Shown: positions 7,704 to 15,975, counted from the stretch's first letter. The stretch: DNA of 32,479 nucleotides from an uncultured Phycisphaerae bacterium (GCA_937949545.1 CALEDR010000033.1:1-32479), one strand, 5' to 3'. The notes: generated by a model not told the origin, from the sequence alone. Made by a program: numbers and translations.

Positions 7704-9692
7704 CTACTGCCCGCATGCATCCGCCGGAATCAGTCGGCACTCCAGCCAGCCGACTGCAAATTCCGCCAGGTCCGTCAGGTCCACCTGGCAATCCCCGTTG
7801 AAATCATATGCCGGCGCTGTCGGACAAATCGTCGCTCCGGGAACAAAATCCACATACAGCTGCGCCGCTTCCGCCGCTGTCAGCGTGTAATTGTACACCC
7901 GCAGATCATCCATCGCCCCGTTATAAAACGAAGCCGGCGTCCCTCCATTGTTGAACGCCCCCACCGTCAGCGGATACTGCCAGCCTGTAAATCCGCTGGC
8001 CGCCGTAGAAGTTCCGGTGTAAGCCAGCCGTCCGTCCAGGTAAATCCAGCCCTGCCCCGTCCCGCTGTTCCACGCAAACGTCAGCAGATGCCATTGCCCG
8101 TTTCGCAGATTAATGGGAGATGAGAACTGCACCAGCATCTGGCTAGACGCGGCATTCCGCACATACAGCTGCACCGCATTGGCATTGGAGTAGTGGATGT
8201 TCAGCATCGTCCCGTCGGCGGCATTCGCGCTGCCGATAAAGCTGTGCGCGCCGGTCACACTCGAGTTAATCCAGAACGAAACCGTCCCCTCCGACAGCCC
8301 GCCTCCTTCCGTGCCGTTCGGATATCCGCCCGTTCCGATGCTCATTGACTGCGTCCCGTCAAACACCAGCGCCTGCCCGCTGATGCCGGCTGTATAAACC
8401 GGGCTGCCCATCGTCCCGTGATTGACTCCCGCAGAATCATTCAGCGTCCCGTCAAACGTGTAATGAGCCAGCAGCTTCTTGAGCACAATCCGGGCCGCTG
8501 CGGAATTGCCGCTGCCCTGACTGTTCGTTGCCCGGCACCAGTAATCTCCTTCATCGCCCGGCTGCACCCAAACCTTCAGCTGCGCCGTCATCGCCCCCTC
8601 AATATGCCCCGGCTCGTTGACCACCGGACGGGTCGTTACACCGGACGGCCCCTTGTACCACTGATAAGCAAAGGCACTGTCCTGACCGGGTGAAACTCCC
8701 GCTTGCGCCGTTAAAGTGATTTCCTGTCCGACAAATGCCGCTGCACCGCTCGGCTGACTGCCGTACGGCGGCTCAAAGGTCGGAATCGTCTGCGTCGTCC
8801 GGAACGTCCACACATCCCCCTGAACCGTATTGGGGTCATTCGGCCCAGACCCCTGAATGCTCTCATCCACCCTCCAGTAATAGACAGCATTGTTTTCCAC
8901 AAACACCGTTCGGCTTTGTGCTGCCGGATTCGAGGAAACAGCAACTTCCAGAGGAACGACGCCCGCCAGATTCGGGTCGTTCTTCCGCAAATACAAATAA
9001 TGCTTACTCACATAGGGACTGGGCTGATTCGGGTTGGCTGCATCGGTCGGCATCGCCCACTGCAGCATCAGATTCTGCCCGCCCGGCACATCCACCGCCC
9101 CGTCCGCCGGATTCGGCTCCGAAGCCCCCAGCGCCCGAACCGTCAGCCCATCGTACCAGCTCCGGTACGTATTGGCGATGTCGTCAATATAAACCCGAAT
9201 CGTCCCCGCACTGTCCGCTTGAACCGTTCCAATCAGACCTTCATACTCATACCGGTCCGCATCCACCGCCCCGGTCTGTCGGCTGCTGCCGTTGTTCGTA
9301 TTAAACTCGCTTAAACTGTCGGAACTCAACCCTGCCAGCAGACGAATATTCTGCCCGGACGGATTCCAGTACACCACGGAAACCGCATACCGAAATCCCG
9401 GCATCAGTCCGGAAACCGTCGTCACCAGCATCGGACAGTCCCCTAAATAAGATGTGTTGCCGTTGGCCTCCCACAGCATCATTTCGTTGCCAAAGGTGTT
9501 GCGAAGTTTCCACAGACCCGCCGTATCCCCCGTTCCGCTGTTCCACGGGCTCTGACCGCTGACCGCCGCCGTATTGCTTTCTGCTGCATCAACATAAACG
9601 CCCTGATAGACGCTCCCGGTCCATCCCACGGCGGCCGTCCCGCAGGCCAGCCAGACAAACAATTCCAAAAATCCGCTTCTCATCCTTTCCAT
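7704..9692 (-). CDS. Large secreted protein, diverged paralogue: shared module, beta-sandwich, Ig, LamG, dockerin-like tail
   Basis: The protein has 662 residues with the same domain order as the gene at 5638-7665. A signal peptide (MRSGFLELFVWLACGTAAVG) is followed by a diverged copy of the shared module (YVDAAESNTAAVSG ... VVYWNPSGQNIRLLAG ... RVYIDDIANTYRSWYDGL). Then come an FN3-like unit (NPADGAVDVPGG ... YYWRVDESIQGSG), an Ig-like domain (FAYQWYKGPSGVTT ... GDYWCRATNSQGSG) and LamG (AHYTFDGTLNDSAGVNHGTM ... GAMDDLRVYNYTLT). The dockerin-like tail is YDFNGDCQVDLTDLAEFAVG plus CRLIPADAC. GGAAAGGG about 7 nt upstream supports ATG 9692; ATG 9683 is an alternative. It is the first secreted product after the FecR-type gene, 149 bp away. 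It lacks a recognised enzyme domain, so binding or adhesion is the best guess. Confidence 0.85.
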   Translation of the reverse strand: MERMRSGFLELFVWLACGTAAVGWTGSVYQGVYVDAAESNTAAVSGQSPWNSGTGDTAGLWKLRNTFGNEMMLWEANGNTSYLGDCPMLVTTVSGLMPGFRYAVSVVYWNPSGQNIRLLAGLSSDSLSEFNTNNGSSRQTGAVDADRYEYEGLIGTVQADSAGTIRVYIDDIANTYRSWYDGLTVRALGASEPNPADGAVDVPGGQNLMLQWAMPTDAANPNQPSPYVSKHYLYLRKNDPNLAGVVPLEVAVSSNPAAQSRTVFVENNAVYYWRVDESIQGSGPNDPNTVQGDVWTFRTTQTIPTFEPPYGSQPSGAAAFVGQEITLTAQAGVSPGQDSAFAYQWYKGPSGVTTRPVVNEPGHIEGAMTAQLKVWVQPGDEGDYWCRATNSQGSGNSAAARIVLKKLLAHYTFDGTLNDSAGVNHGTMGSPVYTAGISGQALVFDGTQSMSIGTGGYPNGTEGGGLSEGTVSFWINSSVTGAHSFIGSANAADGTMLNIHYSNANAVQLYVRNAASSQMLVQFSSPINLRNGQWHLLTFAWNSGTGQGWIYLDGRLAYTGTSTAASGFTGWQYPLTVGAFNNGGTPASFYNGAMDDLRVYNYTLTAAEAAQLYVDFVPGATICPTAPAYDFNGDCQVDLTDLAEFAVGWLECRLIPADACGQ

Positions 9693-9795
9693 CGTCAGAC
9701 CCTTTCCGAAAAAACGCCTCTTGAAAATGAAACTTCCTCCCGTTTTTTTATTGACCGCCCACCCCAAAACCCGAACGCCCTCCCGTGACCTGTCA

Positions 9796-9826
9796 GCTTC
9801 AGCAAAGAAGGAAGGCGGGAATCCAG
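9796..9826 (+). repeat. Intergenic dispersed repeat, copy A
   Basis: This 31-nt segment matches 15999-16029 with two mismatches in the same orientation, including an identical 22-nt core (9805-9826 and 16008-16029). The core ends GGCGGGAATCCAG, a phrase like that of widespread intergenic REP-like repeats. It lies between the FecR-type gene and the first secreted paralogue. Confidence 0.7.
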
Positions 9827-9841
9827 ACTCTTTTGCCGTAA

Positions 9842-11545
9842 TCACGGCTTTCCGGCTTCATACATCTGCCGAATCTCCCGGGCACTCAAAACCCGATTGA
9901 AAATCGCCGCCTCATCCAAAATCCCGTGAAACCTCTTGAACGAATAATCCACCCCGGGCACGTCCACATCGCCGATCAGCAAATCCGCCGCCGCCGGTTC
10001 CGCCTGATAAACATAGGGTACTGTACTGTGGAGCGTCCCGTTGACATAAAACGACGCTGTCTTGCCGTCATGCGTGACCGCCAGAAAGGTCCATCGGCCG
10101 GGTTCCAGCAAAACCGGCTGACTGCTGAGTTTGGTAAAAAACTGATACCGCAGAAACTGTATCGTATAATCCTCCTGACCGGCGCTGTTCCACCCGTTGA
10201 AATAACTGAGCTGGAAATTGACCCGATTGCCGTCCCGACATGAAAGAATATGACCGCCCAGCGCCTCCGGATTTTCCTGCAGATTCACCCACACCGCCAG
10301 CGTAATCGGCCCGGTCAGACACAGCGCCGGATGCGAGGGCACTCGAACCCCCTGTCCCTTCCGCCGGTCGAACCGCAGGGCGCTCTTCTGCGGCCATCGC
10401 CCGCTCGTCCACTCCGGCGCAGCGGCAAAGCCCTCTCCCAGCCGGCCGTGTCCGACTCCAAACCGCTCTGACACGACATTGTCCAGCACATCCGAGTCCG
10501 ACAGGGCACGTTCGCAGGGAAAATAAGCCGCCAGAGAGGGGTCGCGGCGAAGCGAATACGAATAGGCCTTCCATCGATAATAGCCGCCCTCTTTCTGTGC
10601 CTGAAAACGGATATCCATCTCTTCCGTCCGGACAAAACGAGTGGGGTCAATCAGTTTGACGGCAATTCGGCTGCCCGCATCCGCCTCCGCCCCCTGCCCG
10701 GCACTGAGAAGAAGACGCTGCCGAAAACGAACCGGATTGGACGAATCCCGAATCTCTGCCTGCCCCTCATACACATAGGTTTCCGTATGGCCTGTCGGAT
10801 AAACCTGAACCCCAAACTCTGTCCCATAGTCCACTACGCTGGCCGAAGGCGAACGAACGACAAAGCCCTCCTTGCCTCCTTCCATCTTCGCCACCACCTT
10901 GCCCTCCTGCAGGAAGATTTGGCTGGTCGACTCCAGAACCAGCCTCGAGGGCCCTTCCACCACCAGCGTCGTCCCGCCCTCAAAGAGAAGTTCCGCATAT
11001 CCTTCCGCCAGATGCAGCGGGCCTGTCTTCAGCTCACTGCCCCAGCTCAAAGGGCCGCTCCCATCTCCCCACTTCGCCCCGGCTGTTTTCGACAGCCGTG
11101 CTACAGTCGGACGTGAAGCCCCCGTAAACAAAAAGGCATACACCACCAAAAAAATCAGCGCTGCGGAGGACATCAGCAGGGCATAAAGCGACAGACGGCT
11201 GATTACGGGCTGCTCTCGCCGGTTCTCCCTCCGTTCCTCCCGGCAGACCGACTCCTCTTTCTTCGGCAGGTCAATCGTCTCCGCTGTTTTTTCCGACGCC
11301 GCCAGAGCCGCCCACAGTTCCATATCCAGTCCGCTGTCCTGGCCGTCTTCGGTCCCCATCGGCTCCTGCAGCTCCGGCAAAGTTCTGATATGGGTCAAAA
11401 TCGCCATATAATCGGCATACAGCTTACGGGCTTGTGGCTCCCGCCGCAGAATCTCTTTCAGACGGGCAAAGTCTTCGGGACTGATTGTCCCGTCCACAGA
11501 CGCCGTAATCAGTTCATAAAACCGGATGCACTCATTCTGATTCAT
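9842..11545 (-). CDS. Membrane FecR-domain protein with C-terminal LamG (putative anti-sigma/sensor)
   Basis: The protein has 567 residues. A cytoplasmic N-terminal helical region (ITASVDGTISPEDFARLKEI) looks like the anti-sigma-like segment common in planctomycete FecR proteins. One transmembrane helix lies near residues 118-140 (YALLMSSAALIFLVVYAFLF). A FecR domain spans about 150-270 (GPLHLAEGYAELLFEGGTTL, SASVVDYGTEFGVQVYPTG). A LamG-type domain spans about 365-560 (ITLAVWVNLQENP, RWTFLAVTHDGKTASFYVNG, LDEAAIFNRVLSAREI). FecR proteins pass periplasmic signals to a partner ECF sigma factor. Here the LamG could sense glycan outside the membrane, which is inference. The start overlaps the sigma gene's end by 14 nt, suggesting translational coupling and paired function. 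Confidence 0.88.
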   Translation of the reverse strand: MNQNECIRFYELITASVDGTISPEDFARLKEILRREPQARKLYADYMAILTHIRTLPELQEPMGTEDGQDSGLDMELWAALAASEKTAETIDLPKKEESVCREERRENRREQPVISRLSLYALLMSSAALIFLVVYAFLFTGASRPTVARLSKTAGAKWGDGSGPLSWGSELKTGPLHLAEGYAELLFEGGTTLVVEGPSRLVLESTSQIFLQEGKVVAKMEGGKEGFVVRSPSASVVDYGTEFGVQVYPTGHTETYVYEGQAEIRDSSNPVRFRQRLLLSAGQGAEADAGSRIAVKLIDPTRFVRTEEMDIRFQAQKEGGYYRWKAYSYSLRRDPSLAAYFPCERALSDSDVLDNVVSERFGVGHGRLGEGFAAAPEWTSGRWPQKSALRFDRRKGQGVRVPSHPALCLTGPITLAVWVNLQENPEALGGHILSCRDGNRVNFQLSYFNGWNSAGQEDYTIQFLRYQFFTKLSSQPVLLEPGRWTFLAVTHDGKTASFYVNGTLHSTVPYVYQAEPAAADLLIGDVDVPGVDYSFKRFHGILDEAAIFNRVLSAREIRQMYEAGKP

Positions 11546-12059
11546 ACCGGATATCCCACGCCGCCAGGGTTTTTTGTACGCAGTCCTGCAGCAGAAAATA
11601 GATAAAAGAAATTCTCTTATAAAGCGTATGAATCGACCGATTGCTTTGGCGGGCAATTTCCGCAATCGACAGATTTTGAAAATACTTCATCCGAATCAGA
11701 TTCAAATCGTCCTGGCGAAGTTTCTTCAGACAGCCGGTCAACGCCGCTTTCTGCTCATTCAAATGGCCGACCATCCGCTCATGAGCCGCCCCCAAATCCT
11801 CCAGCAAATCTTCATCCAGCTGAAACTGGCTCTTTTTAATCCGATAATAATTGGCAATTTTGTAGCGGGCAATCTGACGCGCCCACGCCCAGAAACTGCT
11901 TCCGGGACGATAGGTCTCAAACTTTTCCCACATCAGGGAAGCCGTCTCCTGCAGCAAATCCTCTGCATCCGAATAATTCGGCACCAGCGTCAGAATGAAA
12001 CTGAACAAATGATTGCTGTGGGCAAGAAACAGCTTCAAAAATGTATCTTTAGACTCCAT
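11532..12059 (-). CDS. ECF-type RNA polymerase sigma-70 factor
   Basis: The protein has 175 residues, the usual size for an extracytoplasmic function sigma factor. Region 2 is visible as NYSDAEDLLQETASLMWEKF with the following WAWARQIARYKIANYYR. Region 4 is the helix-turn-helix LSIAEIARQSNRSIHTLYKR. It resembles the sigma family expanded in Planctomycetes and Verrucomicrobia. The start at 12059 is preceded by AAGGA (12063-12067); a longer in-frame reading to 12203 lacks sigma homology. It heads the minus-strand cluster and overlaps the FecR-type gene by 14 nt, so it probably drives the secreted genes downstream. The 186 bp to the next gene upstream hold no clear promoter or ORF. Confidence 0.93.
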   Translation of the reverse strand: MESKDTFLKLFLAHSNHLFSFILTLVPNYSDAEDLLQETASLMWEKFETYRPGSSFWAWARQIARYKIANYYRIKKSQFQLDEDLLEDLGAAHERMVGHLNEQKAALTGCLKKLRQDDLNLIRMKYFQNLSIAEIARQSNRSIHTLYKRISFIYFLLQDCVQKTLAAWDIRYESE

Positions 12060-12245
12060 ATATCCTTTTTTGTTTTCGGAATCTTTTCTTTTATCAGATG
12101 TAAACAAACCCCGACTTTGGTATTTTTTGAAGAAAATTGGATTTTTAAGAGCCCCCTGAAACCGAAACTTTGAGCCGTTTTTGCGGAATGCCTTTCCCCG
12201 CAAAACAATGAAACTGCCGGGAAGCGAGTTCTGAATCTTGTTTTT

Positions 12246-13046
12246 TTATCGGGTCGGCTGAATCGTCAGCAAACGATAGGCCGAAAAAATACATACCGCC
12301 GTAAAGACAGCCCGCACAAGGTTTTTGGGCAATTTGTGCATCAGAATCCCCCCCAAATATCCCCCGACCATCCCCGCCGGCAGCACCCAAAGAGCAATTC
12401 GAATCGACTGCCCAACCGCTATTCCATGTTCGGCCAGAGTTGCATTCTTATAAACGGCACCCAGCCAGGCCATCGAGACAATCGCCGCCGCCGAATTGCT
12501 CATCGCATTCCGAAGCGGCAGTTTCAGACACAGCTGCTGCAGCGGCGTTGACACAGTCCCAGCCCCAATCCCCAAAAGCCCGGCTCCGATACCTGTCAGA
12601 AACCCGATTCCCACCGAAAAAAACTCACGAATCCTTTCGGACGCAGGCGGTTTCCTCCTCGGTTCCGGCGGGGACCAGAATTTCCACAAATTGTACGCCG
12701 CCACATACACCAGAAAGCCGCCAAACATTCGAGCCAGATAAAAACTGTTCCGGCCCTCAAAGCATCGGCAGTTGCTCAGGGCTACCCCAAGGACAATCCC
12801 CGCCACCGCCGCCGGCAGCATCCGCTTCAAGACCGACCCGACAAATGCCTCCGCCCGCCAATGAGCCGCCAGCGAGGCCGCCGCCACAAAAAAATTGCAA
12901 ATCATCGCCGACGCCTGATACAAATGCTGATTCTCTCCATAGACCAGCGTCAGCGCCGGAATCATCACAATCGAACCCCCAATCCCCAGAAGCCCCCCAA
13001 ACAGCCCCATCACCAATCCAATACTCAGCAAAATCAGCCCGTCCAC
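12246..13046 (-). CDS. TauE/SafE-family membrane permease
   Basis: The protein has 266 residues and about eight hydrophobic segments. The family's glycine-rich N-terminal motif is clear (LVMGLFGGLLGIGGSIVMIP), and its second-half counterpart is GIGFLTGIGAGLLGIGAGTV. The TauE/SafE (DUF81) family moves sulfite, sulfonates or other small organic anions across the cytoplasmic membrane; the substrate here cannot be told. The start is a GTG at 13046 directly after the trpC TAG, with GGGAG about 7 nt upstream inside trpC. The two genes are therefore almost certainly co-transcribed and perhaps translationally coupled. No clear terminator follows the stop. Confidence 0.9.
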   Translation of the reverse strand: MDGLILLSIGLVMGLFGGLLGIGGSIVMIPALTLVYGENQHLYQASAMICNFFVAAASLAAHWRAEAFVGSVLKRMLPAAVAGIVLGVALSNCRCFEGRNSFYLARMFGGFLVYVAAYNLWKFWSPPEPRRKPPASERIREFFSVGIGFLTGIGAGLLGIGAGTVSTPLQQLCLKLPLRNAMSNSAAAIVSMAWLGAVYKNATLAEHGIAVGQSIRIALWVLPAGMVGGYLGGILMHKLPKNLVRAVFTAVCIFSAYRLLTIQPTR

Positions 13047-13862
13047 CTATGCGCTCCCGCCGCCGAACAGTTCCTCAAACTTTTCTTCAATCGAACGGCT
13101 TTCGCACAGGGCCTGACCGATCAGCACCCCTCCAATTCCCAATCCCCTGAGCATCTCGACATCCTGCCGCGTATGAATTCCGCTTTCGGCAATCACCTCC
13201 CGGCGATTATCCGCCAGTTCCGCCAGCCGCCGGGTATGATTCAAATCCACCTTCATCGTCCGAAGGTCCCGGTTGTTAATCCCCAGCACACTGTAATGTT
13301 TCTGCGGAAAACCGATGAGACTGCGCATCTGCAGCAAACTATCCGCCTCGTGCACCTCCAGCAGCACCGTCAGGGTCAGCTGATTGGCCAGAATCATCAA
13401 ATCCATAATCTGGCCCTGCGGCAGCGCCTCGGCAATCAGCAGAATCGCATCCGCTCCCGCCGCCCGCGCCTCATATACCTGATAGGCGTCCACAATAAAA
13501 TCCTTCCGCAGCACCGGCACACGCACGGCTTCTTTGACCGCCGTCAGATACTCCAGCTTCCCCCCGAAATATTTTTCATCCGTCAGGACGCTGATGGCAT
13601 CCGCCCCGCACCGCTCATAAATCCGCGCAATCTCCACCGGCTCGAAATGCTCCCGGATGACCCCTGCGGAGGGGGAGGCCTTTTTGACCTCCGCAATCAC
13701 ATTCAGCCCTCGAGGATTCTTCTTTGTAACCGCCTGATAAAAATTGCGGCACTTCGGAAGCCCGCTGATCTTCCTGCGCAGCTCCTCCAGCGGCACCTGT
13801 TCCTTGCGAACCGCTACCTCCTGCCTCTTATGAGCCAGTATTTCATCCAGAATTGTGCTCAC
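13047..13862 (-). CDS. trpC: Indole-3-glycerol phosphate synthase
   Basis: The 271 residues form the TIM-barrel enzyme that closes CdRP to indole-3-glycerol phosphate in tryptophan synthesis. Conserved active-site elements are all present: E58 and K60 in AEVKKASPS, K120 in VLRKDF, E169 in LLEVH, N196 in GINNRDL, and E226-S227 in ESGI. The phosphate-binding GVLIGQAL segment is also visible. The length is typical. The start is GTG at 13862, overlapping by 4 nt (GTGA) the stop of a small ORF upstream. No other trp gene is in the window, so trpC is detached from a trp operon and sits with a permease and a DUF1844 gene. Confidence 0.96.
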   Translation of the reverse strand: MSTILDEILAHKRQEVAVRKEQVPLEELRRKISGLPKCRNFYQAVTKKNPRGLNVIAEVKKASPSAGVIREHFEPVEIARIYERCGADAISVLTDEKYFGGKLEYLTAVKEAVRVPVLRKDFIVDAYQVYEARAAGADAILLIAEALPQGQIMDLMILANQLTLTVLLEVHEADSLLQMRSLIGFPQKHYSVLGINNRDLRTMKVDLNHTRRLAELADNRREVIAESGIHTRQDVEMLRGLGIGGVLIGQALCESRSIEEKFEELFGGGSA

Positions 13863-13972
13863 AGTTCTTTGATTCCCCTGGCCTTAAAAAACGTATAATG
13901 AAACGTTCCGTCCGGCTCGGCGGCACGATAAAGACCGTCAATCCCCTTTTTCCACTCCTCCGGCTTTATCAT
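13859..13972 (-). CDS. Small 37-residue ORF coupled to trpC (hypothetical)
   Basis: ATG at 13972 opens a 38-codon frame (stop included) reading MIKPEEWKKGIDGLYRAAEP and ending in FFKARGIKEL. Its TGA overlaps the trpC GTG by 4 nt, the classic arrangement for translational coupling. It starts 16 nt after the DUF1844 gene's stop, so it fills an otherwise unexplained gap in a tight operon. It has a sensible soluble composition, no signal peptide and no membrane segment. I recognise no family. The ribosome binding site is weak (GAGCGGGC just before ATG). It could be a real small protein or a coupling leader for trpC. Confidence 0.5.
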   Translation of the reverse strand: MIKPEEWKKGIDGLYRAAEPDGTFHYTFFKARGIKEL

Positions 13973-13988
13973 GCCCGCTCAAAGCCTT

Positions 13989-14366
13989 TCACATCGACAG
14001 CTTCACAAACACCATCCGCAGCTGAGAGAGCGTCTCCGTCAGAACGGCCTGTTCCTCCCTCGTCAGATTCCCCTTGCACTTTTCCTCCAGCATCGCCAGC
14101 AGATCGATATGGTATCGTGCCATCGGCAGGTCCGGCTCAATCTCCTTGTCCTTATCCGCCGCACTGCGAATCACCCCCAGCGCATAGAACGCCTGAGAGG
14201 CCAGAATGCTCACCAGCCCCAGAAAATCCGCCGGCGGCATCTCCATCGGCCCCTTCTCCTGGTCCCCCTTCTTGGAGGCCTCCTCCTGCGCCTTCAGCCG
14301 CTCTTTTTCCTTTTGGGCCTGACTTTTCCAGTCCTCATCAATAAAAATCTTTTTTTCCTCAGCCAT
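13989..14366 (-). CDS. DUF1844 domain protein
   Basis: The protein has 125 residues. A charged N-terminal stretch of about 40 residues rich in Lys/Glu (EDWKSQAQKEKERLKAQEEA) is probably a coiled coil. It is followed by the DUF1844 signature PPADFLGLVSILASQAFYAL and a helical C-terminus (LPMARYHIDLLAMLEEKCKG ... EEQAVLTETLSQLRMVFVKL). The family is conserved in several bacterial phyla and has no known function. GGAG about 8 nt before the ATG supports the start. It sits between smpB (64 bp upstream) and the small ORF/trpC in one minus-strand run. Confidence 0.9.
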   Translation of the reverse strand: MAEEKKIFIDEDWKSQAQKEKERLKAQEEASKKGDQEKGPMEMPPADFLGLVSILASQAFYALGVIRSAADKDKEIEPDLPMARYHIDLLAMLEEKCKGNLTREEQAVLTETLSQLRMVFVKLSM

Positions 14367-14403
14367 CGGATTTCTCCAGTTTTTTTATCTTTCGTTCTGT
14401 GTT

Positions 14404-14433
14404 TAGGATTTAGAGTTTAAGATCTAGGATTTA
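14404..14433. repeat. Short direct repeat TAGGATTTA between smpB and the DUF1844 gene
   Basis: TAGGATTTA occurs at 14404-14412 and 14425-14433, 21 bp apart (about two helical turns). The second copy includes the smpB stop codon. It is AT-rich and may simply be low-complexity spacer. Confidence 0.4.
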
Positions 14434-14937
14434 AAATTTCCCTTTGTACTTCTTCCTGCCCCGTTCCAAATCCCGCTTCATCTGGCGTTCCTGCATCTTC
14501 TGCCGTTTGTCATACTGCCGTTTCCCTCGCACCAGCCCCAATTCCACCTTGGCATACCCTCTTGCATTGAAATACACTTTCAGCGGCACCAGCGTAAACC
14601 CCCGCTGTTCCAGCTTGCTGCGAATCTTGCGAATCTGACTGCGATGCAGCAGCAGCTTTCGCTTTCGGACCGGGTCATGATTGGCTCCGCCCGCCTGCAG
14701 GTACGGAGCAATCTTGCATCCGATCAGCCAGCATTCCCCATCCTGAATCTTCGCATAGGTCCCCTCCAGATCGCATTGTTTGGCGCGCAGGCTCTTTACC
14801 TCGGTCCCGAGCAGAGAAATCCCCGCCTCGACCGTTTCGACGATTTCATACTCAAACCGTGCCTTCTTGTTCTGGGCGATCGGCTCTGTACCCAACTGAT
14901 GTTCTTTTTCCTTATCTTTTGCCATCAGGGCCATCAT
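14431..14937 (-). CDS. smpB: SsrA-binding protein SmpB
   Basis: About 168 residues. SmpB binds tmRNA and brings it to stalled ribosomes for trans-translation. Diagnostic segments are present: NKKARFEYEIVETVEAGISL, LGTEVKSLR, YLQAGGANHDPVRKRKLLLH, FTLVPLKVYFNARGYAKVEL, GKRQYDKR. The basic C-terminal tail (RDLERGRKKYKGKF) enters the ribosomal A site. The start is uncertain among ATGs at 14937, 14934 and 14925; GGGCGG just upstream favours one of the first two, and a longer in-frame extension to 15171 shows no SmpB homology. The extra Lys/Glu-rich N-terminus is mild. No tmRNA gene was seen in the window. Confidence 0.96.
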   Translation of the reverse strand: MMALMAKDKEKEHQLGTEPIAQNKKARFEYEIVETVEAGISLLGTEVKSLRAKQCDLEGTYAKIQDGECWLIGCKIAPYLQAGGANHDPVRKRKLLLHRSQIRKIRSKLEQRGFTLVPLKVYFNARGYAKVELGLVRGKRQYDKRQKMQERQMKRDLERGRKKYKGKF

Positions 14938-15044
14938 AACACCGCCCGGCGGTTTTGCAACGACTCTTCCGCTCTGCGGGCGCAGCAAAACGGCATGTCC
15001 TTTCACAGGAAAAAGACATGCCGCCTCGTTTTCTCCCCTCATTT

Positions 15045-15422
15045 TTATTTGATTAAACGCAGACAAACCGGATACTGGTAGCGTTGCCCCTTTGACGCTG
15101 CCACCGCTGCCAATATAGAAAAAACAATATTCCCAATCCATGCTACCGCAAGAATCACAAACCCAACGCATACGAAAGTCAGAATACCCCCGACAATATA
15201 AGCAATCAGAAGCGTAATCTGAAAATTCAGCGCTTCCCGTCCGTGATGCTCTACATAACTATCAACATCCTTCTTCATCAGCCACAAAATCAGCGGCCCC
15301 AAAAAACTCGTGAAAAAACCCAGCACATGGCATAAAACGGCCAGATTCAATGCATCCTTGGATGGGGTTACACTTTCATTGGGTGCAGCAGCAGGATTTT
15401 GACCCTCCATATTTTGGTCCAT
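15045..15422 (-). CDS. DUF4870 small membrane protein
   Basis: The protein has 125 residues. A polar N-terminus of about 25 residues precedes a DUF4870-type membrane domain: LNLAVLCHVLGFFTSFLGPL, then YVEHHGREALNFQITLLIAY with the typical conserved H-x-x-EALNFQ motif, and two further hydrophobic segments ending in a short polar tail. Family function is unknown; it is thought to be a cytoplasmic-membrane protein. GGAGG lies 7 nt before the ATG at 15422, so the start is secure. A TTGACA -35 box lies about 75 bp upstream. smpB starts 107 bp downstream on the same strand. Confidence 0.92.
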   Translation of the reverse strand: MDQNMEGQNPAAAPNESVTPSKDALNLAVLCHVLGFFTSFLGPLILWLMKKDVDSYVEHHGREALNFQITLLIAYIVGGILTFVCVGFVILAVAWIGNIVFSILAAVAASKGQRYQYPVCLRLIK

Positions 15423-15472
15423 GGCTTAACCTCCTGTTTCTGTTAAATTCAGTTTTTTGATTTACTGTTGCC

Positions 15473-15501
15473 TTCCTAATCCAATCGACTCCTTCTGTCA
15501 A
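15473..15501 (-). promoter_or_regulatory. Candidate sigma-70-type promoter for the DUF4870 gene
   Basis: On the minus strand a perfect TTGACA (15496-15501) is followed after 17 bp by TAGGAA (15473-15478), a weak -10. It lies about 50 bp upstream of the DUF4870 start and points at it. Confidence 0.45.
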
Positions 15502-15668
15502 GAACTCTTTTCTCCAAAGCTCCTCTTGCATCCTTGTTTACGGCCCGTAATTTAAGAAAGCCGCAAACATACCAAATTCAAAAAACATACTTATCCACGA
15601 ATCATTCACAATTTTATAGTTGTGCCCTCTATAATACACAAAAACCTAACAAAGCGTATTATATATAC

Positions 15669-15682
15669 ATACCGGTTGGTAT
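15669..15682. promoter_or_regulatory. Inverted repeat ATACC-GGTT-GGTAT, TetR-operator-like
   Basis: The arms ATACC (15669-15673) and GGTAT (15678-15682) flank GGTT within a longer imperfectly symmetric stretch (CATACCGGTTGGTATAT). This pattern is typical of TetR-family operators, but no TetR gene is in the window, so the assignment is only by resemblance. Confidence 0.4.
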
Positions 15683-15975
15683 ATTATGTTGTTTCTGCAT
15701 TTGAACAACATCAACTTCTTTATACAAAATAACTTATAGAAAAATCTTTTTAGAAAAAATACGAAAGCATTTATTTTCTTATTTTGTTTGAGTCAGAATA
15801 CACCAATATAGACCTATTATTCCTTGTATTTAAATTCGGTTAGAAACTTTGTTCACAGGTTTTCCACAATTTGACTATTCGTCCGAAAACCTCCTTAAAG
15901 AACATCCCCAAAAAAAAGTTGCGTCTTTTCTTCTCCTATATGCATAATACCTGCTCAGAAATATGTTCCGCTGTC

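Noticed and set aside
9693-9845. 51-codon N-terminal extension of the secreted paralogue up to 9845
   Set aside because: The extension covers the dispersed repeat and precedes a proper signal peptide with its own RBS at 9692.
15540-15870. Chromosomal replication origin
   Set aside because: Only two imperfect DnaA boxes are present and no dnaA, dnaN or similar gene is nearby. By eye the plus strand stays C-rich on both sides, so there is no skew switch.
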